Shown here: piece after piece, positions 9,931 to 21,560 of the stretch
Layout: the number at the start of each line of letters is the position of its first letter
Position numbering within the stretch: the first letter of the stretch is position 1
Assembly (NCBI RefSeq): GCF_037042905.1
Contig: NC_087254.1
Span: 11,951,103 to 12,015,102 of the forward strand
Length of the DNA stretch: 64,000 nt
DNA from: Lytechinus pictus
Lineage: Eukaryota > Echinodermata > Echinoidea > Temnopleuroida > Toxopneustidae
Direction of reading: 5' to 3'
Translations under genes and position numbers: made by a program
Notes under the pieces: generated by a model
What the model was told of the DNA's origin: nothing
What the model saw: the letters and a program-made list of their open reading frames with translations, nothing else
The model's database searches: none

Positions 9931-11452
9931 AAAACTTTAGGAACCTTTAGAAATCTGTCAAAGTTAGCAATGGACGAAATGTTTGGAAATTATTATGCAT
10001 GTGCTATTTGAAACAATGGATGATGTGTTTTTTTATTCATTGTCAAGGCCCTCTGTATTCATGTTTTTTATATGTCCCCATTTATTCAGTGTATGTACTT
10101 CATATTTTAATAATTACAATTTTTTTGCCTTCAGGGCAGCACATGCATTCAGTTTAGATGGTGTTGTGAACAAGTATTAATCAAAGGAAGTGTAATTTTT
10201 TTCAATTATAGCAAATTAGAATATTATGTACATGTATCTTTCAGAATTGAAATTTTGAAACAAACAATTGGTCTTGCCAAATGGAATTGAGATTACATTT
10301 ATAGCAATAGTGGATTAGCAAATAATATGGAGAAGGTACACGTATATTTGGATAATAAAAAGATAAAGAGAGAGGTAGAGAGAGAAAGGATGAGAGAGAG
10401 AGAGAGAGAGGGGGGGGGCAGAGGGAAACTAAAGAAGGGTTTCTTTTCAGGATTTATATTTCTTTTTATCAACATATCATGCAAAAATAATCTTATTCTG
10501 AGGTATTTAATTTGCTGATCAATGTTATATATAAAACCTTGAGAACAAATCTGAATTACTATTGTGTATTGAGTATTGTTTTGTTTACTATACAACTTTG
10601 TGTGTGCTGAGAGACGGGAACTGGGGAGGGGGGGGTGATAGGGAAGGGAAGTGTTGTGAATAGAGGGAGAAAGAATTATAAGAGATTACAGGATGATGCT
10701 TCCTGCATTAATAATTTATTTAAGTGTGCTTATGAAATAAAAAAGCTATCATACCCTAGTGATAACCATCAAACAAGAGGTCAGAGTAGTCAAAAATTCA
10801 TATTCCTTCCTCCAAATTAGGTTTGTATGGTTGAGAATTGCATGCACGTTTGATGACCCCCAACTACTAGTACATTTCATGATGGCAGAAGTATGTTCTT
10901 TTGAAAAGATTGAACTTATTATCATAATAGTTGAACAGTTTTATTTTATATGACACCTAGATAGATCCTTGTCATTTGATTGGTTGTTCGATATCGATCA
11001 TTCAGCCAATTTTACAATGACATCAACTGCAATTTTGGATCCATTCATCATGCAATTTTGGATCCATACGATTTTGTCAATTGCACGCAGGCACCAAGGC
11101 TGCAGCGCGCATGTTGTATGTACGCGATAATTTAAGACCGAGCTCGTACTGCACTGCATGAGAATATTTTCCATCGAAATTCATGAATTTCATATGAAAA
11201 AGAATCTATTTTTAAGTGTTATATAAACCAAATAATGAATGTTCTTTTCATTTGTGCAATGGACAGCATACTTCATTCGGTGAAAGATGAAATGAATGAT
11301 CATAAACATTCATTATTTGTATATTATTTAACTACCGGTAAAAAATGAGATTCCCACTCTTTATTACCATACCATAAATTCCAGCCATCTGGGAAGCAAG
11401 ACAGTTTATAAATTTTTTGTGAAGCACACCGAGGTTGTAAATTGGGTGGAGC
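9931..11452. other. Gene-free stretch
   Basis: AT-rich DNA with a GA-rich microsatellite at about 10363-10418 (AGAGAG repeats followed by a G run) and a G-rich run near 10625-10660. No open frame is supported by splice sites or similarity. Confidence 0.6.
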
Positions 11453-11536
11453 ATTGCGTGGCCCAGTGGATTAGTCTCCCCTAACTTTGAAACAGAAGTT
11501 TGTGGGTTCAAATCCCGGCCATTGCGTGGTGTCCCA
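11453..11536 (+). repeat. tRNA-like SINE head fragment
   Basis: GCGTGGCCCAGTGGATTAG resembles a tRNA A box and GTGGGTTCAAATCCCGGCC a B box, 40 bp apart, but the acceptor and anticodon stems do not pair. It abuts the G-run end of the next TIR element, so it is likely a SINE fragment. Confidence 0.5.
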
Positions 11537-11955
11537 GGGGGGGGGGGCCAGTCAAATATATTGCTGTACACATGCATGCGTGACCCCAAAAACATGTTTA
11601 AAGGGGTGTTTTTTCAGTTTGGACGCGGGCCGCGCACGCGCGTGGACTTGTTAAGGGTATAAAAAACACTGACTTTCAAAGAAAGGGTGGTTTTGAAAGA
11701 CTGGTCAATGGTCAAATGTATTTAGGGTATGTTTGTTTTCCAAAGCTTTTTTTTTTATAAAGACTAGCCAAACATGTTTAGGGTATGTTTTTTTCCCTAG
11801 CTTTTTCCCCCCGAGGTCATATTCTGGCGAAAACTTGTTTTGGGGCCAAAATGTGTAAATAAAGCCTGCGAAAAACTTGTTTAGGGGGTTATTTTGCACA
11901 CATAGAAAAACTCGTTTAGGGTGTTTGGAAATAATTTCGTCACGCATGTGTACAT
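11537..11955. mobile_element. GTTTAGGG-repeat TIR element, truncated copy
   Basis: The left end is a G run plus CCAGTCAAATATATTGCTGT. Inside, the word GTTTAGGG or TTTAGGGTATG recurs with spacers CAAAGCTTTTTT, CGAGGTCATATT and GCGAAAAACTTG. It matches 12163-12607 in order but lacks the right terminal repeat. Confidence 0.75.
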
Positions 11956-12162
11956 GTGGCCATGTGGTCATGAGACAAAGATGCTTTCATTTCACTCTGT
12001 ACACAAAAACAACATTAAAAGACCGTATGTACCATGTCATAAAAAATGCTTTATTTCATAGCATCACAAATACCAGTAACAATATTGCATCAATTAACAC
12101 GCACAATACATGAAACACGACATAATCAGTATGCAATGGTTAGGAGTGTAGTCTCTCTCTCG

Positions 12163-12607
12163 CCCGGGGGGGCCAGTCAAATATATTGCTGTACACACAT
12201 GTGACCAAAAAAACGCGTTTAAAGGGGTGTTTTTTCAGTTTTGGACGCGGTCCGCGCGTGGACTCGTTAAGGGTATCAAAAACGCTGATTTTCAAGAAAA
12301 AGGGTGGTTTTGAAAGACTGGTCAATGGTCAATCGCGGGGTCAAACGTATTTAGGGTATGTTTTTTCCCCAAAGCTTTTTTTTTTAAGACTAGCCAAACG
12401 TGTTTAGGGTATGTTTTCCCCCCAAGCTTTTTCCCCGAGGTCATATTTTGGGGACAACTTGTTTAGGGGCCGAAATGTGTAAATAAAGCCCGCGAAAAAC
12501 TTGTTTAGGGGGTTATTTTGCACACAGAGAAAAACTCGTTTAGGGGGTGTTTGGAAATTCCTTGGTCACGCGTGTGTACAGCAATATATTTGACTGGCCC
12601 CCCCGGG
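12163..12607. mobile_element. GTTTAGGG-repeat TIR element, complete copy
   Basis: The ends are inverses of about 45 bp: CCCGGGGGGGCCAGTCAAAT at left and ATTTGACTGGCCCCCCCGGG at right, continuing into TATTGCTGTACACACATGTG and its inverse. The interior contains at least six TTTAGGG words in one orientation. It has no protein-coding capacity that I can support. A more diverged relative is at 52673-53119. Confidence 0.85.
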
Positions 12608-13935
12608 CTCTCTCGTTTATGTACAACTTTACAATTAGTGATATACACATGTAGAATACTGGAGGGTGAGATTTCATCTTAAAAATGCACATACATGTAG
12701 ACACATAAAGATGTCAATTTTTCTCCAGACATGCAAATGATTTTCAAAAGAAATGGGAGGTAAAGTCAGGGATTTTTTTTCTTCTCATATTTAGCTTGAA
12801 AAGTTTGCTTTGGAGGGTTGTGGTCAGTCGCTTCCTTGTAGTTCCTGCCAAAATAATAAAAAAAAATATTTTGAATGACTAAAAATATCCCAGACCACTG
12901 GAGAGGTCACCATTTCATGAAGTGTCCACACTAGCTGACATAATCAGTGAAATTTCATGTTTTGGTTGGCTGAAAAGCACTGGTCTCTATCTGTTACCAA
13001 GTAACCATGGTTACTGTCAGACAATGACAGCTTGTCAGTGCTAACTCTTCGTTGGGCAAGTATAAGGGCAATATGACAATATTGATTGCAAAAGAAACGA
13101 TACCAGTTTAAATTGCCCTTTCTGCAGCCAACATGTGCATATTTTTAGGAGTGGAATAAGGGCGTGCTCGATATTGCCCTTCCAATGGCCAAAATTGGCA
13201 TTTAGGGGCAATTTAAACTTTTATTATTATCAAATTTCTGCAAAAATACAGTAATTATGGTAATTTCGAAGACATAACCAGAATGAGTTCTCAATAATCT
13301 ATCAGAAAATGTAAAAAAAAAAAAAAATCGGATAATATTGGCCATATTGCCCTTTACTTGTTGAACAACTTACTAGCTTCATAAAATGGTGCTCAGAATT
13401 CCCAATATGTATGTCCATTGAAATTCTTGAAGGCTTCCGTGATGATTATCTACACTTACATCAAATGTTTCCTAAGAAGCTGTTCTCTAAAAAGTATGTT
13501 TGGTTTTGTAAACTGGCTTGAGCTCAACAAAAAGTTGTGTTTATGATGAAAAATAAATGAATTACAATGTAATTTACATGTAAAGTAAATCACAATGTTA
13601 ATAACAATGTAGTTTCCAGACATTTATACAAATGTGCACCTACCAATAAGAACATCACAAAGGTAAGATCAAAATATACAACTATATATTTGATTAGAAT
13701 AAGATATGTTATTATCATGGGGTTTGGAGATAACTTAAGATCATATATGAGTTTTAAGTTACCTTCTTGAGATGTACTTGTTGTGACTTCAATCCCTGAC
13801 CTTGCACCAGTATTATTTGAAAACAATGTTTAATCTAAATTTGTCACAACATGATTCCATAGCCAGGAGACAGGGCCCTGGTAGTGTGAATCTGGAGATG
13901 GTGCACATTTACATGAATGATTTCCACGGCCAGGT
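12608..13935. other. Gene-free stretch
   Basis: Contains a remnant at about 12960-13035 of the GATTGGTTGAGAAGCAC family (TTGGTTGGCTGAAAAGCACT, AAGTAACCATGGTTACTGTC) and AT-rich DNA with an A run at 13313. No gene seen. Confidence 0.5.
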
Positions 13936-14100
13936 GAGCGTTTCATAAAGCTGTTCGTAAGTTAAGAGCGACTGGTGACCCTTGTGGTAGATGGTATACA
14001 CCAAAATGTTCATTGGTGAAGGTTTAGCGCGTAAGCAAGGATTACCAGTCGTTCTTAAAGTTGCTCGTAACTTACAAACAGCTTCATGAAACGGCCCCCA
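13936..14100. mobile_element. Short TIR element (CGTTTCATAAAG family)
   Basis: The left end GCGTTTCATAAAGCTGTTCG and right end CAGCTTCATGAAACGGCCCC are inverses. Inside, GTAAGTTAAGAGCGACTGGT pairs with ACCAGTCGTTCTTAAAG and GCTCGTAACTTAC. Same family as 2503-2681. A partial third copy begins near 63651. Confidence 0.75.
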
Positions 14101-14417
14101 GGGGGTCATATTTGTAAATCATTAAATCAGAAGTATTCATTTCATCATTCATTAAATGCAAGTTAAATAAAAAAATAAAAAACTGTCATGCAGGAGTCTG
14201 TTCAAGTTGATTCTCTTGGGACCAGAGAAATTTGTTTGATTTTATAGGCAGAGTTATCTGTACATGTACCGTGCAAATGGAAGAATTTTCTCGACCTATA
14301 TGTAGTGTTGCAAAGGGGAATGATGCCAGAAAGTTTGGTTGGAAATACCAGAACTTTGCAAGTTTGCAATTGACAGAGTACAACAATTCAACAAAAGAAA
14401 ATTAATTCATACTTTCT

Positions 14418-14817
14418 GTTGCAACCAGTGTTTCCACTGAATCCCAAATTTCCCGAAATTCGCAGACATTTCCTGGAATTTTAAAGTTTGATTTTTAACA
14501 AAAATCAGGCAATAATACAGCGAGCCTAAATTTGGTCCAAGTGACCAAAATCAGGGAATTTAACATTTTTTTTGTTCACGCCCTCTTTAAAAATAGGAAC
14601 AAAATTACGAAGTGCGAGCGCGGAGCTTGAGCGGAAAATTTTGAGCTACGTATTGAGGTCAACAATTCTTTAAATATAACATGAATATTAAAAGTTGCAA
14701 CGTTTAATTGTAATTTTCAGATTACCCAGAATACCTGGAATTTTTCATTACCTGAAAATGATCCGGATTACCCGGAATTTGGGTAGTTTCCTTCTAAGAG
14801 GAAACATCGGTTGCAAC
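14418..14817. mobile_element. ~400-bp TIR element
   Basis: GTTGCAACCAGTGTTTCC at 14418 and GGAAACATCGGTTGCAAC at 14800 are terminal inverses, and CCAAATTTCCCGAAAT is echoed inverted by the CCCGGAATTTGGG region. Non-coding. Confidence 0.6.
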
Positions 14818-15413
14818 AAACAGGCTAGCAATCAATTTAAAATTTGCAATAATTGCAGGATTTATAATTGATTTTGGAACCGAAAATTTAACTTGCGACA
14901 TCCCCTTGGTGCATTCAGCATCCTCCGAGTTGTTCTGTGTTTAATGAAATCCCTTGTACAAATGACTATAAAGTGGGATTATAAATAAATACAATCAACG
15001 AAACAATACAATGACACTCAAACATTTTCATCACCCTCCTCACTTGGTCTTAATTTCAATTGTGCGATCAGCAATGCCCTTTTGGCGATCAACAGGTCTG
15101 ACAACCTATATAACTTCAATCAGCATGAATTTCTTCTTGTTAATAATAATTTAAAAAAAATAAGATTAACTTTTTCAATAATATCATGTATCCCAGAGTT
15201 TTACAACCAATAGAGGGAACTTTTTATAAAACTTCACCTAAAACAAAATGCCATAATTTTCTGACAAAGTTGCTCTCCGTTGATCAAATTGCAATATTTC
15301 CGTAGCTTATAACGGTACCTTGTAACTTGTGACCAATAATGACGACTTCCATGGATATGGGCCCAGGGGGTAATGTGACACAAAACTTAGTGACTGATTT
15401 TACTAAACTAAAA

Positions 15414-15925
15414 AAAAAGTTTGGAAATCTGACTTTGATCGATAATCCCTCCTCGGTTTTAGTGAATATTAATGTGTGATTGATACCAATGAAAAGATCA
15501 TTTAATTAACTATAAAATGATACCCTACATGATATGATTATGGTTCACATGGAGGTGCAGTGCCTTGAAATGTGGGGCAAGGTCAAAATTCAAAAGTTGC
15601 AAAATGACAATATTGAAAGTCACTGCTCTTTTTTCTGTGGTGATGAGTGAGCTTCTCAGCGGTTTCTTTTGTTTTCGTGCACCCTAACATCAACATTAAC
15701 ATGGAGATATGTGAGATAACATGGTTTGAGTCATGGTTTGAAATACCCATGGCCCATGCATGTTTGTTTGTTTGTTATGTGTTTGCTTGTGCAGAGGTGT
15801 ATTTGATTCCATGGGTATCATTTCAAAGAGAATTAAATGATCTTTTGAATGATATCAAATATGCATTGTGCAAAATTGGAAATTGGGAGAAATTAATGGC
15901 CAAACTCAGATTTCCAAACTTTGTT
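15414..15925. mobile_element. ~510-bp TIR element
   Basis: AAAGTTTGGAAATCTGA near 15416 and TCAGATTTCCAAACTTT near 15907 are exact 17-bp inverses. Internal words GATCATTTAATTAACT, AATGATACC and CCATGGGTATCATTTC are also partly inverted. A 93-codon open frame inside has no recognisable similarity and I treat it as chance. Confidence 0.65.
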
Positions 15926-16388
15926 TGAGGAGTTTATTATTATTATTTTTTTATTAATTTTACATTGGGGTCAATGCAAATACGCAATCAATCACAAAAA
16001 ATGTTATATCAATTATCAGCTTTCTGTTATGGAGCCTACAGAGGTATTTAACATCATAATTATATCCAACCATGTTGAATGATTAGCAATTATCTCTCGA
16101 GATGGTATCAAAATCAAGAAAAGTATGTTGAGCTTATAGCACCTGTCTTTGGAGAGAACTGAATTACAACCAAAATGGATTATTAGAAGATCAATTTCCC
16201 CTCTGAGGAATGATTTCAGGCTTTCCTGTTTGTGCTTAAAAGTGTTTAAAAATTGAACAATTTCATAGATTGAAAATTCACATAGTATTAGTAAGATAGG
16301 GTCTTCTGTATGTATACACACTGTACAAGAAAAAAAAAAGATAAGTTAAAAATTTTCTGGGAAATTGGCGATTTCAATTTGGCATACA

Positions 16389-19300
16389 TCATAATCTCTT
16401 CAATGTCCTCTTTTTGTCTTTTTTCTTCTTCTCCGCTAAAGCCACCTTCTTGTCACCCGCATGCTTCTTTGCGGCTGGTCCGTGCTGTGAATTAATGCCC
16501 GACGTGGAGGGATTTGAATCCTCATTCTCCCGCGATTCTTTGGAGGTGCGGTGCGGCTGGGCGTGGATCTCGGTCATCATCTTGGCTCGTGAGAAGTACG
16601 TGTCATACTGTTCTAGAAGCAGCTTGCCCGCCTCTTCGTTTAACGCTGACTCGGGGTTGGGGTAGATTAGTAGGCATTTGATCGTCTGGAAGAAAAGAGA
16701 TAAATGTATTAAGAATAAAGCATGAGTTTTTGACGAAGTACATGTATACTCTGCATAAGTCAACCTTCTTCAGGTAAAATAAATGCATGAGTCCCTAATT
16801 TTTTGCGATTCATAAAATGGAAAATATTGATAATTTATCACCATCATCACCACAATCATCATCTTTACCATCATTATTATCATCATATTACCATCACCAC
16901 CATGGCACCATCATCGTCATCATCATCACCACCACCACCACCATCATCACCACCATCATCGTCATCATCATCACCACCACCATCACCACTACTATTATCA
17001 CCACCACCACCATCATCATCATCACCATCATCATAATTTTAATTCTTAAATTTCACTAGCAGTTTTGGTCATAGACAAAAATATTGCATCACCATTATGT
17101 ACAGTCCTATGTAAAAACTTGCTAAATATACAAAATAGACTTTAATAGCAGTCATAGCCTACAATAAATACATAGCAAATTGTGATGTAATAAAAGAAAA
17201 ATTATTCCCTGCATTTTACATATGTACATGTATATATATTTAAAAAAAAATGTGGGGAGACGACATCATCAGGTCGCTCATTATATACAAATAGAACGAT
17301 TTCACTAAAATAATGCAAAGTTATGAAATGTCACAACTTTGTTATAAAGTCCTCATCCATTTTTTTTCAGTGCTTTTTATGATCTCATTTTACATGTCAT
17401 AACTTTGTTATTCTAAGTCCAATTTTAATGAAACTTTCAGTGCATTGAATGGTACTGTAAGTAGGGTATGTCTGATTTTACTCTATCTGTACATCAAATC
17501 ATATTATTTTCAGCCTTGAGTAGTCTTTGACCGAATCTTACCAATAGTAGATGTTTGATACCCATATCAGCCTTCCAGTCTCTCTTGAGTGTGTTGACAC
17601 AGATCTCTCCGTTGCTGGCTACGTTGGGATGGAACACCTTGGTGAGGAAGAAGCCTTTAGGAGGAGCTTTGGGGAAGTCTTTTCCTAACACCAGCTTGAT
17701 TCGAAACTGCCCAGCTGCATAGGGTGTTCCAGCTGCATGGTGTTAATGTTTAATATCAATGATGTCTTTAAATCAATTCAATCTCAGTCTTTGACTATTA
17801 TTAACATAAGTTTAATTTAAAACTGATTTTCAATAGACCTAGCATCAAGGCATTCATACAGATTACAGAATATCATTATTCATATCGATGGCGTCTTTAG
17901 ATCAATTCAATCCAAGTCTTTGCCTGACAGTCTGACACCACCTTGATTTGATACTGGCCAGCTGCATCTATAGGGTGTTCCAGCTGCAAGCCATTAATAC
18001 AGAATATCAATGATGTCTTTAAATCAAGTCAATCCAGGAAATGGCATACAGGATACAAGCTTGTGGATGCACCATCAAACAACAAAATCAATCCACTAAA
18101 AGGCATTGGTTAACATTGTTTTGACTTCTAGAACATCTAAGCTGCAAATTGCCATTTGTAAATAACATGTGTCTATGGTATGTTGTAAGAATGAAGCCCT
18201 GAATAAAAATACACCCTAAAATCATTATTTAGTGCTTAACAAATGTGAAAAATAAAGTGATCACGAACGCTATCTATATTCCAATTTTATTCCATATTCT
18301 AGTATTACATTAACCTCCCCCAAAAGATTAATTGAATAATGATTTTTCAGTCACAGATATCTTGTGTCTGCAGGAATTCGATCGTTTTTATTTCTTCATT
18401 GCTGTTTTTTAAAATCCATATGAACAATATTAAAAACAAAACATATCATAAGCCATTCGATGCCCTTTCGAGAGGCATGGATGCTCCACATATTGGCCGT
18501 GGACATATCTTGTGACCGTTTCCATTTCCCCATTTGCAATTTATAGAAAAGTGCCCAATAGAAGTGTGGCCTTGCCCAACCCTTAAAAAAAAAAATCCCC
18601 TAGAAAGGAATTGAACTTTAATGCTTGTATGTGAACTGATAAAGAAGGGGAAAGGAGAAAGAGGGGGGGGGGGGGGGGTGAGGAAAATTAAATTAGAATA
18701 CTATAGCTTACATGGTCCTTCAATAACAGCATGAATGTCAGTGATGTCTTCATCACTAGGAAACACCTTGATGCCTTCAGGCGGAGACAACTTCAGATCT
18801 GCAATCTCCTTCACTATCTGTCGGATTACATGGGGAGAGAAATTTTCCACGTTGGATAAGGTCTGTGAGGAGAAAGAGAAGAAAAGAATGCACAGGCTTA
18901 TATAAAGTTAAATATGCAGTGACAGTATCTGCTTGAATTTTTGAATGGGGGGGGGGGGGGTAAGTTCCGGCAACAGATTCTAGGAATATTATTCAATCCA
19001 AATAACACATACATACATTTGAACTTTCTTTTAAACTGATTTAAGGCCCATTCTCTCTGTATTAATTTAAATTGTATTAAAGGCCCTCTATAAACATTCT
19101 AACACATTTAAAAAAAATAAAAATCAAGTGATCAATATTAAGTAGTGACTACAATAAGCCTAAAAACATCACTTTGATTAAAATTCTAGGAGATCTAGTG
19201 TTATACCAAAAATGAATTAAAAATAGCATTTTTTTTTGGGGGGGCTCCATTATTATTTGAGGCAGTTTAATAGACCTGCTTATTCATCTTTAATCATCCT

Positions 19301-20607
19301 CCTACTATATCTATGCCTTTTCTATTAAAACGAGACCCTACTCAAAAGAACTAGACTCTAGTCTTGATCTTTTTCTCACTCTCATCACTTTCCTTCATTC
19401 TTTCTTCGTTTAAATTTAGGCTAACCTCATAGAGTATAAGCCTACATTCATCCAATTTTTCTTTCTGTTTTCTCCTTTACTCTTTAGAAATAAGTTCATC
19501 TGTTGATCTCTTTTTCTCTTCTCTTGTCCTCCCCTTCATAATTTCACCCAAGTCCTACTCATTCTCCTCCTCTGCTCTCATCTAAGTTATATTATTAAGT
19601 TCTTCTCCTCCTAGACCAGTCTCTGTTATGTTGGCTGTTCCGCTGAACTCCGTTGGCTCCACTCAGGCACTCACCAAATACAGACACCAAAGTTCTAGCC
19701 CGATCTATACAGGGACTCAATGGCCATATGTTTATGTATTAATGTCAGATAAAACAGGGAAGTGAAGTTGCACGACAGCCGAAGTAAGTCACTGTTTTTT
19801 CCCCTTTTAAGTTTATTTTTCCTGTTTTGGTGCATTTCTTGTCAGGCCAAAACAGAATAATATTCTTTATTTTGGTACAGTTATTTTTATATATTTTTAT
19901 GAAATAAAGACAAAAATCAATGAGCCACGTCGGGGGGATTTTGCATTGTTAACCCCCTAATGGTGGCTGCACGATAGCGAGCCGTCTGTGTACGAGGAGA
20001 AATAAAAATAAAAAAATGTTTAAAAAACTCCTCGAAACAGACGGCTGCCAGCTGTCTATTCTCCTCCTCGGCACGCTCGGCCGGCCTCCCCCTCCTGGTC
20101 TTCTTCTTCTTTCATCTCATGTTGTTCTTCCCCCGATATTTGAGGATCAGCGGCTATCCGCAGGTTGGTTAAACTTGGCATGCTTGACTTCTTTTATAAA
20201 TTATTATTGAATATGATGAAATTTCTTCATTTTCTTTTTCATTTCTCATCCATAATAATAAATTCATTCATGTTCTTCCTCTTTTTCTTAGTTTAAATTC
20301 TGGTAAACTGACATACCAACTTAGCTTTCATATAACTTTAGATTTGGCCTATAATTTTCAATTAATAGGGGGCGTATTGTTGTTCAAGTCCTGAATTCAA
20401 TGATGAAAGTCACACAATTGAATTACATACACAACACTTGTATTGGCAATGCGTGTAAAATGTTAACCGTATTTTGACAATCGCCGGTTTTCAAGTCATC
20501 TCAACTAAAATCATGTTCTACATTCCTACTCATTTTCTAAATTGTATAATCACGTAAAAATTATACTGAAAAATATAAGCATCTTATCTTACCCCAGAAA
20601 GTGACAT
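16389..20607 (-). CDS. UBE2S: UBE2S, ubiquitin-conjugating enzyme E2 S (four exons)
   Basis: UBE2S extends Lys11-linked ubiquitin chains on APC/C substrates at mitotic exit. Exons on the minus strand are 20607-20593 (MSLSG), 18862-18712, 17732-17542 and 16685-16389 (stop TGA). All joins keep frame and use GT-AG sites, and the sum is 217 residues against 222 in human. The UBC fold is clear: [27 protein letters not shown], the FHPNV motif, and the catalytic cysteine in NGEICVN (about residue 100). [20 protein letters not shown] follows. The Lys-rich tail ends KKRTLKRL, matching the C-terminal peptide that docks on APC/C. The start exon is the least certain part. ATG 20607 has A at -3 and a strong GGG^GTAAGA donor. 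An alternative is ATG^GTAAAT at 20818-20816. The body identification is secure from known family motifs. Confidence 0.93.
16803..17040 (+). repeat. CAT/CAC microsatellite
   Basis: A long run of CAT, CAC and CGT triplets inside the last UBE2S intron (16686-17541). Open frames here encode only Ser/Pro or Ile/Thr runs and are not genes. Confidence 0.95.
17934..18045 (-). pseudogene. Broken partial copy of UBE2S exon 3 with flanking intron
   Basis: On the minus strand it resembles the 5' end of exon 3 and the adjoining intron (17690-17790): both contain GGTGTTCCAGCTGC on the plus strand followed by ATATCAATGATGTCTTTAAA. The copy has about four extra bases after the CCCTAT codons, which breaks the frame. 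A third copy of the intronic part only (GTCTTTAGATCAATTCAATC) is at about 17880-17930. It looks like an old local tandem duplication that did not preserve a usable exon. Confidence 0.65.
18046..18711. other. UBE2S intron, no other feature
   Basis: AT-rich intron sequence ending in a long G run at about 18662-18678. Nothing else is recognisable. The following intron (18863-20592) likewise contains G and T runs, a pyrimidine-rich stretch at about 19340-19610, and the hairpin at 19981-20045. Confidence 0.6.
19610..19680 (-). repeat. Dispersed repeat shared with 62572-62625
   Basis: Read on the minus strand it contains GTGAGTGCCTGAGTGGAGCC, CAACGGAGTTCAGCGGAACA and ACAGAGACTGG. The block at 62572-62625 (+) has the same order with few changes (GTGAGTGGAGCCAACGCAGT, TTCAGCAGAACAACC, ACAGAGACTGATG). 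Confidence 0.7.
19981..20045. repeat. Hairpin with 18-19-bp arms
   Basis: GCCGTCTGTGTACGAGGAG (19981-19999) and CTCCTCGAAACAGACGGC (20028-20045) are inverses with one or two mismatches, separated by an A/T loop of 28 bases. It lies in the first UBE2S intron. Confidence 0.85.
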
Positions 20608-21110
20608 ACTGAAGATTGGTTTCCAAAATCCGTCAAAAACCAGTGTATTTGCCCAGGATAAAATTGGTGATCGTTGCAAATACGAAAAACAACAGCAGCT
20701 GGGTCATAGCAGGTCATCGCTATTACGAATGGACCAATCCAGGCGCAGCTTTCAGTGCAGATTGATTCACACTTCCGGGTTACTGTAGCAGAAGACATTT
20801 GAAGCCACATTTACCATGGAATTGAGTGGATAAATTGTCTTTTATTATCCAGTTGGTGGAGTTATATGTACACAATGCATACATAACGGTAGATATACAT
20901 GTATATGAGAAGTATTTGGAATAATATTGACGGATTTATTCATTCGCTCTGTTTCCTGGATATTTACATGGCTTTTTACTAAAAATTGGATTGTACACAA
21001 AGTGATGTCATCGACAAAAGTGGGATCGGTGATTAATCCGGGCATCTGACATGGCGGCCGTGTATTGCTAAGCAGAAACTGCACAGCACAAATGAGGAAG
21101 GGTAAGTTTC
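20608..21110. promoter_or_regulatory. Probable UBE2S promoter region, possibly bidirectional
   Basis: This lies directly upstream of the preferred UBE2S start. On the plus strand, CATGGCGGCCG at 21050-21060 and ATGAGGAAGG^GTAAGT at about 21093 resemble the 5' end of a divergent transcript with a strong donor. No downstream exon could be joined with confidence, so a divergent gene is only a suggestion. No TATA box or clear initiator was identified. Confidence 0.3.
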
Positions 21111-21226
21111 GGTCGTGTTTTTTGCCGATTCTCATGTAGTTCAATTTGTAATTTCACTTGTGCCTACTTTTTGGTCAAACATGTTGTATTCTTACCCCAA
21201 AAACCTGAGTTATTCTTGTAAAATAT

Positions 21227-21560
21227 GGAAAAGAAAACTTACTTGCAGATGATGGAGCTGATCATTGCCTTGGCGCTGGCCTCGACGCGACGTAGGCCGA
21301 TCAGCTCAGCTCAGCCAAAGTTCAGCCCTGCGAGCGCAGGCAACAACAGGCAGCAACACAGTGCCAGTCATCGCGGCCCCGTCCTTGCCCGTCCCTCTTT
21401 CTGCCTGGGACTGGTCCTGGCTCTGGTCCTGGCCCACTCACACAAGCATGCGAGGCCTGGCTGCAGCTATGAGTCTGACATGGCCCATGGTCGTCCTACT
21501 CCCAGTTACATTTAATTTACACAAGTGTCGGGGGGGGGGGCTGTTTGTGGCATAAACTTC
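21227..21560. other. GC-rich block of unknown role
   Basis: Markedly richer in G and C than its surroundings, with several CG dinucleotides. On the minus strand it ends at a consensus donor (CTGCAA^GTAAGT at about 21240) preceded by an ATG (ATGATCAGCTCC), so it could be a 5' exon. On the plus strand there is an acceptor-like ACTTGCAG. No protein similarity is recognisable in any frame. Confidence 0.3.

Noticed and set aside
16803..17059. Ser/Pro and Ile/Thr homopolymer-like frames
   Set aside because: Translation of the CAT/CAC microsatellite.
20589..20810. A 73-codon minus-strand open frame at the UBE2S 5' end
   Set aside because: It is in a different frame from UBE2S and overlaps the likely first exon and promoter. 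I see no similarity.
21225..21555. Open frames in the GC-rich block
   Set aside because: Open in three frames because of composition, with no recognised protein.
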